A stretch of 41,705 bases of DNA, from assembly GCF_900114535.1 (NCBI RefSeq), contig NZ_FOTK01000038.1:17721-59425 (forward strand). Reading direction: 5' to 3'. Positions 16,279 through 24,694 of the stretch are shown piece after piece. How positions within the stretch are numbered: the stretch's first letter is position 1; each line of letters starts with the position of its first letter. Source of the DNA: Methylobacterium pseudosasicola. GTDB lineage: Bacteria; Pseudomonadota; Alphaproteobacteria; Rhizobiales; Beijerinckiaceae. The translations under genes were made by a program, and so were the position numbers. A model generated the notes under the pieces. The model had not been told where the DNA came from. It did not search any database and was given only the letters and a program-made list of their open reading frames with translations.

Positions 16279-17142
16279 ATGACCGCGTCGTCACCGACCG
16301 AACGGCCCCGCGCGGGCTCCAACGTCCCGCTCAGCGAGCGCGCCTACCACATCCGCCGCCACGCCCTGCGCATGGGCGAGGTCCAGGGCCAGGGCTATAT
16401 CGCCCAGGCGCTGGGCATCAGCGACGTGCTGGCGGTGAGCTACTTCCACGCCATGACCTACCGGCCCGAGGATCCCGAATGGGAGGGCCGTGACCGGTTC
16501 CTGCTGTCGATCGGTCACTACGCCATCGCCCTCTACGCCGCGCTGATCGAGGCGGAGATCATCCCGGAGGACGAGCTGACGAGCTATGGCGGCGACGAGA
16601 GCCGCCTGCCGATGTCCGGCATGGCGGCCTACACGCCCGGCATGGAGATCACCGGCGGCTCGCTCGGCCACGGGCTCGGGATCGCGGTCGGCATGGCGCT
16701 GGGCCTCAAGCGGAAAGGTTCGAAAAACTTCGTCTACAACCTGTTCTCCGACGGCGAGCTCGACGAGGGCTCGACCTGGGAGGCCGCCATGTCGGCGGGC
16801 TCGTTCAAGCTCGACAACCTGATCGGCCTCGTCGACGTGAACGGCATGCAGGCCGACGGCGCCTCCACGGGAGTGCTCAACTTCGAGCCGCTGGCCCCGA
16901 AATTCGAGGCGTTCAACTGGTTCGTGCAGCGGGTCGACGGCAACGACATCGACGCGCTGGTGGCGGCCTTCGACGCCGCCCGGAACCACCCGGGGCCGCA
17001 GCCCCGGATCATCATCTGCGACACGCGCATGGCCAAGGGCGTGCCGTTTTTGGAGGCGCGCGAGCGCAACCACTTCCTGCGCGTCGAGCCCGACGAGTGG
17101 CAGCGGGCGCTGGCGATCCTGGACGAAGGGAGGGTGCGGTGA
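16279..17142 (+). CDS. Transketolase, N-terminal (thiamine-diphosphate-binding) subunit
   Basis: A 287-residue protein matching the N-terminal third of transketolase. It has SIGHYAIALYAAL, GGSLGHGLGIAVGMAL and the TPP/Mg motif as SDGELDEGSTWEAA followed by VDVNGMQADG. The usual GDG reads SDG here; the downstream Asn is kept. GAGGGCAG precedes the ATG. The stop codon overlaps the GTG of the next gene, so the two subunits are coupled. Split transketolases of this kind include the apulose-4-phosphate and sulfo-sugar enzymes; the substrate here is unknown. Confidence 0.93.
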   Translation: MTASSPTERPRAGSNVPLSERAYHIRRHALRMGEVQGQGYIAQALGISDVLAVSYFHAMTYRPEDPEWEGRDRFLLSIGHYAIALYAALIEAEIIPEDELTSYGGDESRLPMSGMAAYTPGMEITGGSLGHGLGIAVGMALGLKRKGSKNFVYNLFSDGELDEGSTWEAAMSAGSFKLDNLIGLVDVNGMQADGASTGVLNFEPLAPKFEAFNWFVQRVDGNDIDALVAAFDAARNHPGPQPRIIICDTRMAKGVPFLEARERNHFLRVEPDEWQRALAILDEGRVR

Positions 17143-18161
17143 GACGCTCGAAATACGAGAAGCCCGCTCCGCGGGAGGGCGGCAGCCTCAAGACCTCGGC
17201 GATGATCGCCTCGCTCGCCGCCCCCGGGCAGCGCACCAAGGCCGCGCCCTTCGGCCATGCCCTGGTCGAGCTCGCCAAGACGCGGCCCGACATCGTCGGC
17301 CTGTCGGCGGACCTGTCGAAATACACCGACCTGCACATCTTCGCGCAGGCCCACCCTGAGCGCTTCTACCAGATGGGGATGGCCGAGCAGCTGCTGATGA
17401 GCGCGGCGGCCGGGCTCGCCCGCGAAGGCTTCACGCCGTTCGCCACCACCTATGCGGTGTTCGCCGCCCGCCGGGCCTACGACTTCATCTGCCTGGCGAT
17501 CGCGGAGGAGAATCTCGACGTCAAGATCGCCTGCGCCCTGCCCGGCCTGACCACCGGCTACGGCCCGAGCCACCAGGCGACGGAAGACCTCGCGATCTTT
17601 CGCGGCATGCCCAACCTCACGATCATCGACCCGTGCGACGCGCACGAGATCGAGCAGGTCGTGCCCGCGATGGCCGCCCATAAGGGGCCGGTCTACCTGC
17701 GGCTCCTGCGCGGCAACGTCCCGCTGGTGCTCGACGAGTACGGCTACACGTTCGAGCTCGGCAAGGCCAAGACGATCCGCGACGGACGCGACGTGCTGGT
17801 GGTCTCCTCCGGCCTGATGACCATGCGGGCGCTCGAAGTGGCCGAGGCTTTGCGCGACGACCGGATCGACGTGGCGGTCCTGCACGTGCCGACGATCAAG
17901 CCGCTGGACGAGGCGACAATCCTGCATGAGGCCCGGCGCGGTGGCCGGCTCGTGGTGGTTGCCGAGAACCACACGGTGATCGGCGGCCTCGGCGAGGCGG
18001 TTGCGGGCCTGCTCATGCGCAACGGCACGATGCCCGAGCGCGGCTTCCGCCAGATCGGCCTCCCGGACGAATTCCTCGACGCCGGCGCCCTGCCGACGCT
18101 GCATGACCGCTACGGGATCTCGGCGGCCGCCATGGCGCGGAGCATCCGCGGATGGCTGTGA
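17139..18161 (+). CDS. Transketolase, C-terminal (pyrimidine-binding) subunit
   Basis: A 340-residue protein with the catalytic glutamate in MGMAEQLLMSAAAG, the region GPSHQATEDLAIFRGMPNL, and a C-terminal domain with VVAENHTVIGGLGEAV. GTG at 17139 shares GTGA with the stop of the N-subunit. Together the pair should form a two-subunit transketolase that moves a two-carbon ketol unit between a ketose and an aldose. No sugar kinase lies in the operon, so the substrate may arrive phosphorylated, be phosphorylated elsewhere, or be used without phosphate. Confidence 0.93.
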   Translation: MRRSKYEKPAPREGGSLKTSAMIASLAAPGQRTKAAPFGHALVELAKTRPDIVGLSADLSKYTDLHIFAQAHPERFYQMGMAEQLLMSAAAGLAREGFTPFATTYAVFAARRAYDFICLAIAEENLDVKIACALPGLTTGYGPSHQATEDLAIFRGMPNLTIIDPCDAHEIEQVVPAMAAHKGPVYLRLLRGNVPLVLDEYGYTFELGKAKTIRDGRDVLVVSSGLMTMRALEVAEALRDDRIDVAVLHVPTIKPLDEATILHEARRGGRLVVVAENHTVIGGLGEAVAGLLMRNGTMPERGFRQIGLPDEFLDAGALPTLHDRYGISAAAMARSIRGWL

Positions 18162-19033
18162 GCCGCCTCGCCTTCGTCGGCCTCGGCGCCATGGGCCTGC
18201 CGATGGCGGGCCACCTCGTCGCCGCGGGTTTTTCCGTACGCGGCTACGACATTCGGCCGGAGAGCCGCGCGGCCGTCGTGGCCCTGGGCGGTGCGCCGGC
18301 CGAGACCCTGGCGCAGGCGGCAGAGGGCGCCGACGCGCTCCTGCTGATGGTGGTGAACGCCGCCCAGGCGGAGGACGTGCTGTTCGCGCAAGGCGCCCTC
18401 GACGCCCTCGCCCCGGATGGGATCGTGGTGCTGATGGCGACCTGTCCGCCGGGGGCGGTGGAGGCCATCGCGGCACGCGTCTCGGCCACCGGCCGCCGGT
18501 TCGTGGATGCCCCGGTCTCGGGGGGCGTCGTCGGGGCGAAGGCCGCCAAGCTCACGATCATGGCCGCAGCCCCGGCCGCGACGCTGGCGGCGATCCGCCC
18601 GATCCTCGACGCGCTCGGCGACCGGATCTTCCATGTCGGCGAGCGGCCGGGACAGGGCGCCACCGTCAAGGCGGTGAACCAGCTCCTGTGCGGAGTCCAT
18701 ATCGCGGCCGCCGCCGAGGCGATGGCTCTGGCCGGGCGGGTCGGGGTCGATTGCGCGGTGGTGCTGGAGATCCTCTCGGGCTCCTCGGCCGCGAGCTGGA
18801 TGCTGCGCGACCGCGGACCCCGGATGCTGGAGGCCGAGCCGCAGGTGACCAGCGCGGTCGACATCTTCGTCAAGGATCTCGGCATCGTGCTGGAGGCCGG
18901 CCGCAGCGCCGGTGCGGCCCTGCCGCTGGCGGCGCTGGCCCATCAGCTCTTCGTCTCGACCTCGGGCCGGGGCGACGGCGGTGCCGACGACAGCCAGGTG
19001 GTGCGCGCCTATCGCGCGCTCAACGGCAAGTAA
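18152..19033 (+). CDS. ltnD: Beta-hydroxyacid dehydrogenase, L-threonate-dehydrogenase-like
   Basis: A 293-residue NAD-dependent enzyme of the 3-hydroxyisobutyrate dehydrogenase family. GLGAMG is at 10-15, substrate motif DAPVSGG at 119-125, and the catalytic lysine K173 in TVKAVNQLL. VVNAAQAEDVLF, GVHIAAAAEAMALAGRVG, SWMLRDR, SAVDIFVKDLGIV and the final DDSQV closely follow what I recall of L-threonate dehydrogenase (LtnD/YgbJ). It overlaps the transketolase stop; GTG at 18158 is an alternative start. The LtnD partners OtnK and OtnC are absent here, so the product must be handled otherwise. Symbol is tentative. Confidence 0.8.
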   Translation: MAVSRLAFVGLGAMGLPMAGHLVAAGFSVRGYDIRPESRAAVVALGGAPAETLAQAAEGADALLLMVVNAAQAEDVLFAQGALDALAPDGIVVLMATCPPGAVEAIAARVSATGRRFVDAPVSGGVVGAKAAKLTIMAAAPAATLAAIRPILDALGDRIFHVGERPGQGATVKAVNQLLCGVHIAAAAEAMALAGRVGVDCAVVLEILSGSSAASWMLRDRGPRMLEAEPQVTSAVDIFVKDLGIVLEAGRSAGAALPLAALAHQLFVSTSGRGDGGADDSQVVRAYRALNGK

Positions 19034-19060
19034 ATGTAGGGGCTTGAATGTAGGGGCTTG
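19033..19060 (+). repeat. Tandem 14-base duplication AATGTAGGGGCTTG
   Basis: Two perfect head-to-tail copies (19033-19046 and 19047-19060), beginning in the stop codon of the LtnD-like gene. Probably a recent slippage duplication; the function, if any, is unknown. Confidence 0.7.
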
Positions 19061-19249
19061 CGGGCCGGCGCGGCTTGTCCGCGCGCCGCGGAGCCCGGAT
19101 GATCCGCGCCGGAGAAGAAGCGGCGCGTGAGACGCACGAGAACGGCACCGGAACCCGTATCCGGGGCCGAATAATGGAGGGACGCACGATCCACATGACC
19201 GGCTAACGGCGGGGATCGGGCGGCTCGGGACGACCCAGGGAGTGAAACC

Positions 19250-20266
19250 ATGCGCGACACGCGTTTCAGCCGCCGCAGCCTGCTCGCCGGCGCGGCCGCC
19301 ATTCCAGTCTTCGGCATCCTGACCCGGCGCGGACAGGCGGCCGAGTTCTCCTACAAGCTCGCCACCGGCCAGGACCCGACCCACCCGGTCAACGTCCGGG
19401 CGCAGGAGGCCCTCGACCGGATCCGCGAGGCGACCGGCGGCCGCCTGGAGATCAAGCTGTTCCCGGCCAACCAGCTCGGCTCCGACACCGACCTGCTGGC
19501 GCAGGTGCGCAACGGCAGCGTCGAGTTCTTCAACCTCGCCACCTCGATCCTCGCCACCTTCGTGCCGGCCGCGAGCCTGCCCAACACCGGCTTCGCGTTC
19601 AAGGATTACGACGCGGTCTGGTCGGCGATGGACGGGGGGCTCGGCACCTACGTCCGGGCCGAGATCGCCAAGACGCCGATCCTCACCGTCTCGAAGGTCT
19701 GGGACAACGGCTTCCGGCAGATCACCTCCTCGACCCGCGAGATCAGGACGCCGGAGGACCTGAAGGGCTTCAAGATCCGCGTGCCGCCGGCGCCGATGCT
19801 GACCTCGCTGTTCAAGGCCCTCGATGCCGGCGCGGCGCCGATCAATTTCAACGAGCTGTATTCCTCGCTCCAGACCAAGGTGGTCGAGGGTCAGGAGAAC
19901 CCGCTGGCCATCACGGCCACGGCCCGGCTCTACGAGGTGCAGAAATCCTGCAGCCTGACCGGGCATGTCTGGGACGGCTACTGGATCCTGGGCAACAAGA
20001 AGGCCTGGCAGCGCCTGCCGGAGGACCTGCGCCAGACGGTCTCGCGCGAGCTCGACCGGTCCGGCACCGACCAGCGCGCGGATGTCGCCAAGCTCAGCCT
20101 CTCCCTGCGCGAGAGCCTCGCCGCCAAGGGCATCACCTTCGTCGATGTCGACCGCGCGCGCTTCCGTGAGGCGCTCGGCCGGACGAGCTTCTACCGGGAT
20201 TGGAAGGCCAAGTACGGCGATGCGGCGTGGGCGCATCTCGAAGACGTATCCGGCAAGCTCACCTGA
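19250..20266 (+). CDS. dctP: TRAP transporter substrate-binding protein (DctP family)
   Basis: A 338-residue periplasmic binding protein with a twin-arginine-like signal (SRRSLLAGAAAIPVFG, cleavage after GQAA). Family landmarks are LFPANQLGSDTDLLAQVRNGSVEF, KVWDNGFRQITSSTREI, DLKGFKIRVP and the conserved KVVEGQENPLA. The arginine in KIRVPP is the usual carboxylate-binding residue, so the ligand is probably an organic acid. The fused permease gene follows 12 bases later. It lies about 215 bases after the LtnD-like gene, so a promoter inside the operon is possible. Confidence 0.94.
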   Translation: MRDTRFSRRSLLAGAAAIPVFGILTRRGQAAEFSYKLATGQDPTHPVNVRAQEALDRIREATGGRLEIKLFPANQLGSDTDLLAQVRNGSVEFFNLATSILATFVPAASLPNTGFAFKDYDAVWSAMDGGLGTYVRAEIAKTPILTVSKVWDNGFRQITSSTREIRTPEDLKGFKIRVPPAPMLTSLFKALDAGAAPINFNELYSSLQTKVVEGQENPLAITATARLYEVQKSCSLTGHVWDGYWILGNKKAWQRLPEDLRQTVSRELDRSGTDQRADVAKLSLSLRESLAAKGITFVDVDRARFREALGRTSFYRDWKAKYGDAAWAHLEDVSGKLT

Positions 20267-20278
20267 GGAACGGACGCC

Positions 20279-22171
20279 ATGCAGATCGACATCGCGGCCG
20301 TCGAGAGCGCGGCCGGGCTTGAGCTGGCGGGGCCGCCCCTGCGCGCCCGGACCTGGCTGCGCAAGCTGGACGTGGCCCTGGGCTACCTCGTGGAGATCCC
20401 GGCAGCCCTGCTGGTGCTGGCCGAGATCGCCGTGCTGTTCGGCGGTGTGGTCAGCCGCTACGTGTTCCGCGAGCCGCTGGTCTGGTCGGACGAGTTGGCC
20501 GCGATCCTGTTCCTGTGGCTCGCCATGCTGGGCGCGGTGGTCGCCTTCCGCCGCGCCGAGCACATGCGCATGACCGCCATCGTGGCGATGTGCGGCCCGC
20601 GCATGCGCGCCTTCCTGGAAACGGTCGCCCTCGTGGCCGGCCTGATCTTCGTGGCGCTGGTGCTGGAGCCGGCCTTCGAATTCGCCAGCGAGGAGACCTT
20701 CGTCCAGACGCCCGCGCTGGAGCTCAACAACGCCTGGCGGGCCGCCGCCCTGCCGATCGGCTTCGGCCTGATGCTGCTCGTCGCGCTGATCCGCCTGCTG
20801 GAGACCGCCGACTGGCGGCTCACCGTCGGGGCGCTGGCGCTCGGCGGCGGCATCGCCGCCGGGCTTATCGCGCTCCAGCCCGTCTTCGCGGGGCTCGGCA
20901 ATCTCAACTTGCTGCTGTTCTTCGTCGTCGGCGTCGGTGCCTTGGTCTTCTCCGGCGTGCCGATCGCCTTCGCGTTCGGGCTGTCCACCTACGCCTACAT
21001 CACGCTCACCACCGGCGCGCCGTCGATGGTGGTGGTCGGACGTATGGACGAGGGCATGAGCCACCTCATCCTGCTCGCGGTGCCGCTGTTCGTGTTCCTC
21101 GGCCTGCTGATCGAGATGACCGGCATGGCCCGGGCCATGGTCGGGTTCCTGGCCTCGCTCTTGGGCCATGTCCGCGGCGGCCTGCATTACGTGCTGGTCG
21201 GCGCCATGTACCTCGTCTCGGGCATCTCCGGCTCGAAGGCCGCCGACATGGCCGCCGTCGCGCCGGTGCTGTTTCCCGAGATGAAGGCGCGCGGCGCCAA
21301 GGAGGGCGACCTCGTGGCGCTTCTGGCTACCACCGGCGCGCAGACCGAGACGATCCCGCCCTCCATCGTGCTGATCACCATCGGCTCGGTCACCGGCGTG
21401 TCGATCACGGCCCTGTTCACCGGCGGCCTGATGCCGGGCCTTGTGCTGGCCGTGACCCTCTGCGCCCTGGTCTGGTGGCGCTACCGTCGGGAGGACCTGA
21501 GCCACGTCGCCCGGCCCTCCGGCGGGGTGATCGGCCGGGCGCTCCTGGTGGCGGTGCCGGCCCTGGCCCTGCCCTTCGTGATCCGCTTCGCGGTGGTCGA
21601 GGGCATCGCCACCGCCACCGAGGTCTCGACCATCGGCATCGTCTACGCGGTGCTGGCGGGGCTGCTGATCTACCGCCAGTTCGACTGGCGGCGGCTCTAC
21701 CCGATGCTGGTGATGACCGCGACCCTGTCGGGGGCGATCCTGCTGATCATCGGCGCGGCCACCGGCATGGCCTGGGCGCTGACCCAGTCGGGCTTCTCGC
21801 AGACCCTGGCGGTGGCGATGAAGAGCCTGCCCGGCGGACCCGTGGGCTTCCTGTTCGTGTCGGCGGGCGCCTTCATCATCCTCGGTTCGGTGCTGGAGGG
21901 CATCCCGGCGATCGTGCTGTTCGGCCCGCTGCTGTTCCCGATCGCCCGGCAGGTCGGCGTGCACGAGGTCCACTACGCGATGGTGGTGATCCTCGCGATG
22001 GGCATCGGCCTGTTCGCGCCGCCCTTCGGGGTTGGCTACTACGCCGCCTGCGCGATCAGCCGGATCCACCCGGACGCGGGCATGCGCCCGATCGTCGGCT
22101 ACATCCTGGCCCTGCTCGTCGGCCTCGTCGTCATCATCCTCGTCCCCTGGTTCTCGATCGGGTTCCTTTAA
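20279..22171 (+). CDS. dctQM: TRAP transporter fused small-large permease (DctQM)
   Basis: A 630-residue inner-membrane protein. Residues 1 to about 180 form the four-helix DctQ unit (VVSRYVFREPLVWSDELAAIL is its signature). From about 200 on is DctM, with about 12 segments, including GVPIAFAFGLSTYAYI, SGSKAADMAAVAPVLFPEM and TGAQTETIPPSIVLI. The fusion is a known variant. It uses the sodium gradient to import the ligand caught by the DctP encoded just upstream. It is followed by repeats at 22200-22290 before the transketolase gene. Confidence 0.94.
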   Translation: MQIDIAAVESAAGLELAGPPLRARTWLRKLDVALGYLVEIPAALLVLAEIAVLFGGVVSRYVFREPLVWSDELAAILFLWLAMLGAVVAFRRAEHMRMTAIVAMCGPRMRAFLETVALVAGLIFVALVLEPAFEFASEETFVQTPALELNNAWRAAALPIGFGLMLLVALIRLLETADWRLTVGALALGGGIAAGLIALQPVFAGLGNLNLLLFFVVGVGALVFSGVPIAFAFGLSTYAYITLTTGAPSMVVVGRMDEGMSHLILLAVPLFVFLGLLIEMTGMARAMVGFLASLLGHVRGGLHYVLVGAMYLVSGISGSKAADMAAVAPVLFPEMKARGAKEGDLVALLATTGAQTETIPPSIVLITIGSVTGVSITALFTGGLMPGLVLAVTLCALVWWRYRREDLSHVARPSGGVIGRALLVAVPALALPFVIRFAVVEGIATATEVSTIGIVYAVLAGLLIYRQFDWRRLYPMLVMTATLSGAILLIIGAATGMAWALTQSGFSQTLAVAMKSLPGGPVGFLFVSAGAFIILGSVLEGIPAIVLFGPLLFPIARQVGVHEVHYAMVVILAMGIGLFAPPFGVGYYAACAISRIHPDAGMRPIVGYILALLVGLVVIILVPWFSIGFL

Positions 22172-22199
22172 AAATCCCGCATTCGAGAGGTCCGAGACC

Positions 22200-22290
22200 T
22201 TTCGTGGGTGCAGGGCAAAGCCCTGCTCTCGAGCAGCCTGCTTCATCAGGGCTCCGCCCCGATACCCCGCCAAAGGGCTGAGCCCTTTGG
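22200..22290. repeat. Intergenic hairpin repeat cluster
   Basis: Two or three hairpins in a row: GCAGGG-CAAAG-CCCTGC (22210-22226), a GGGC-TCC-GCCC hairpin near 22249, and CCAAAGGGC-TGA-GCCCTTTGG (22270-22290). This series matches an intergenic element I recall as frequent in Methylobacterium. Lying between the TRAP permease and transketolase genes, it may lower read-through. Confidence 0.65.
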
Positions 22291-22326
22291 AAACCCTGAC
22301 GCATGCCTGAACTTCGAGCCCCCGCC

Positions 22327-24321
22327 ATGCCCGAGACCGACTCGTCGACGCTCACCGCCCAGATGGCCGACGCGATCCGTTTCCTGTCCCTCGACGCCAT
22401 CGAGCGGGCGGGCGACGGGCATCCCGGCGCGCCCCTCGGCTGTGCGGAGATCGCGGTGGCGCTGTTCACCCGCCACCTGAAGTGCAATCCGGCCGATCCG
22501 GAATGGCCGGACCGCGACCGCTTCGTGCTCTCGAACGGGCACGGTTCGATGCTGCTCTATGCTGCGCTCCACCTCGCCGGCTATGCCGGCCTGCCGATGG
22601 AGCAGATCCGACGCTTCCGCGAGCTCGGCTCCCACACCCACGGCCATCCGGAGATCGCCCCCGAGCTCGGCATCGAGGCGACCACCGGCCCCCTCGGGCA
22701 GGGCATCGCCAACGCCGTCGGCATGGCCGTGGCCGAGGCCAAGCTCGCCGCCACATTCGGTCCCGGGCTCGTCGATCACCGCACCTACGCTCTGGTCGGC
22801 GACGGCTGCCTGCAGGAGGGCATCGCCCACGAGGTGATCTCGCTCGCCGGCCATCTGCGCTTGGCGAAGCTGACCTTCCTGTGGGACGACAACCGGATCA
22901 CCGACGACGGCGCCACCGACCTGTCGATCTCGGAGGACGTGCGCGCCCGCTTCCGCGCCGCCGACTGGCAGGTGATCGACGCGGACGGCCACGACGTCGA
23001 GTCCGTCTCCGCCGCTATCCGCCTCGCCCAGTCCGATCCGCGCCCGACCCTGATCGCTTGCCGCACCGTGATCGGCCGCGGCCTGCCCCGGCTGGAGGGT
23101 CAGCGCGGCGCCCATGGCGGGCGGGTGTTCGAGACCGACCTCGCCGAGGCCCGGGCCGCGAGGGGCTGGGACCATCCGGCCTTTACGGTGCCGGACGATG
23201 TGGAAGCGGCGTGGCGCGCGGGCGTCGCCGAGCGCAACCGCGCGGCCTATGCGGCCTGGCAGGCCCGGCACGAGACCCTGCCCGCCCCGGTGCGAGTGGA
23301 GTTCGACCGGGTCAGCACCGGCCGCCTGCCTGAGACCTGGCGCGACGCGCTCCGCACCCAGCGCGACCGTTTCGCCGCCGCCGGCGCGGCGCGCCCGAGC
23401 ATCGAGGTCTCCGCTGAGATCGTCGCCGCCTTGTCGGAGACGATCCCCGAGCTGTTCTCCGGCGCCCCGGATCTCGAAGGGCCGACCCAGCACAAGGGCG
23501 AGCTCCACGCCTTCACGGCGCAGGACCGCTCCGGGCGCTACCTGCATTACGGCATCCGCGAGCACGCGATGGGCTCGATGATGAACGGCATCGCGGCCCA
23601 TCGCGGGCTGGTGCCGGTGGGCGCCACCTACCTGGTATTCTCGGATTACATGCGCCCGTCGCTGCGGATGGCGGCGCTGATGAACCTGCCGGTCATCACG
23701 GTCTACAGCCACGATTCGATCGCCATCGGCCGCAACGGCCCGACCCACCAGCCGGTGGAATACCTCGCCTCGCTCCGGGCGATCCCGAACATGCTGGTGC
23801 TGCGCCCCGCGGACGCGGTCGAGACGGCGGAATGCTGGGAGATTGTCTTGGCCAACCGCCACGGGCCGAGTTCGCTGATCTGTTCCCGGCAGCCGCTTCC
23901 CGCCTTACGCCGGCCGGGGGAGCCTGAGAATCGCAGCGCCCGGGGCGCCTATGTGCTGGCGGAGGCCGAGGGGACGCGGCGGGTCACGCTGATCGGCACC
24001 GGCTCGGAGGTGGCGCTGGCGCTGGCGGCCCGCGACCGGCTCCAGGCGGAGGGCGTGCCGACCGCGGTGGTCTCGATGCCGTCCTGGGAGGCGTTCGCGG
24101 CGCAGGACGCGGCCTATCGCCGGCAGGTCATCCCGCGGGACACGGTCCGGGTCGCCGTGGAGGCCGCCCTGCGCTTCGGCTGGGACCGCTGGATCGGCGA
24201 GGAGGGCGGCTTCGTCGGCATGACCGGCTTCGGCGCGTCCGGCGCACCTGAAGCCCTGTTCCGCCACTTCGGCATCACCGCCGAGGCGGTGGTGGAGGCG
24301 GCGCGGGCGCGTCTGACTTAG
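22327..24321 (+). CDS. tkt: Transketolase, full length
   Basis: About 664 residues in one chain with all transketolase parts. The TPP motif is GDGCLQEGIAHEV with WDDNRITDDG. Phosphate or substrate histidines appear in SNGHGSMLLYAAL, TGPLGQGIANAVGMA and RGAHGG. The catalytic glutamate is in YGIREHAMGSMMNG, with GRNGPTHQPVEYLA and GFGASGAPEALFRHFG near the end. ATG at 22303 is an alternative start and lies close to the repeat. A second transketolase in the same operon as the split one is odd; it may simply link the pathway to the pentose-phosphate pool or use a different donor. Confidence 0.93.
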   Translation: MPETDSSTLTAQMADAIRFLSLDAIERAGDGHPGAPLGCAEIAVALFTRHLKCNPADPEWPDRDRFVLSNGHGSMLLYAALHLAGYAGLPMEQIRRFRELGSHTHGHPEIAPELGIEATTGPLGQGIANAVGMAVAEAKLAATFGPGLVDHRTYALVGDGCLQEGIAHEVISLAGHLRLAKLTFLWDDNRITDDGATDLSISEDVRARFRAADWQVIDADGHDVESVSAAIRLAQSDPRPTLIACRTVIGRGLPRLEGQRGAHGGRVFETDLAEARAARGWDHPAFTVPDDVEAAWRAGVAERNRAAYAAWQARHETLPAPVRVEFDRVSTGRLPETWRDALRTQRDRFAAAGAARPSIEVSAEIVAALSETIPELFSGAPDLEGPTQHKGELHAFTAQDRSGRYLHYGIREHAMGSMMNGIAAHRGLVPVGATYLVFSDYMRPSLRMAALMNLPVITVYSHDSIAIGRNGPTHQPVEYLASLRAIPNMLVLRPADAVETAECWEIVLANRHGPSSLICSRQPLPALRRPGEPENRSARGAYVLAEAEGTRRVTLIGTGSEVALALAARDRLQAEGVPTAVVSMPSWEAFAAQDAAYRRQVIPRDTVRVAVEAALRFGWDRWIGEEGGFVGMTGFGASGAPEALFRHFGITAEAVVEAARARLT

Positions 24322-24335
24322 GGCGGTTCCGCCGG

Positions 24336-24494
24336 TCAGATCATCCCGGCGCCGCCGGTGCGCGCGATGCGTGCGCGCTGCTCGGCATAGCGACCGTTGG
24401 CGACGCGCTTCAGCGCGCTTTCGAGGCGGTCCGCGACCTGGCCGAGAAGCGAACGCTCAGCGCGAAAGCCAACGAGATACGCGAGGGTCGCCAT
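24336..24494 (-). CDS. Possible 52-residue small protein
   Basis: Begins MATLAYLVGFRAERSLL and continues as a basic helical segment (QVADRLESALKRVANGRYAE). Only a weak AGG lies before the ATG, and the longer frame to 24611 looks spurious. It is amphipathic, with no signal peptide. It sits between two convergent units. Coding composition looks reasonable, but support is limited to the open frame. Confidence 0.4.
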   Translation of the reverse strand: MATLAYLVGFRAERSLLGQVADRLESALKRVANGRYAEQRARIARTGGAGMI

Positions 24495-24694
24495 CGTGCC
24501 TGATCCCGAACGAGGACCGGGCCATGCACCCGGTTGCTGCGGTGCAATATGCATCCACCCGGGATTGCGTGTCAGGGGGTTCTCAAGTGGCCTGCCATGC
24601 AGCGAAAGCATGCAATGGACACGGAATCTTCACCGGATTGAGCTGAGAGCTGTATCCAGCCCGTGCATTGCAGCGAATGCAGTCGCCCGCGCCC

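Noticed and set aside
18110..22273. 1387-codon minus-strand open frame
   Set aside because: Antisense to the LtnD-like, DctP and DctQM genes; composition is typical of a high-GC shadow frame with no domain.
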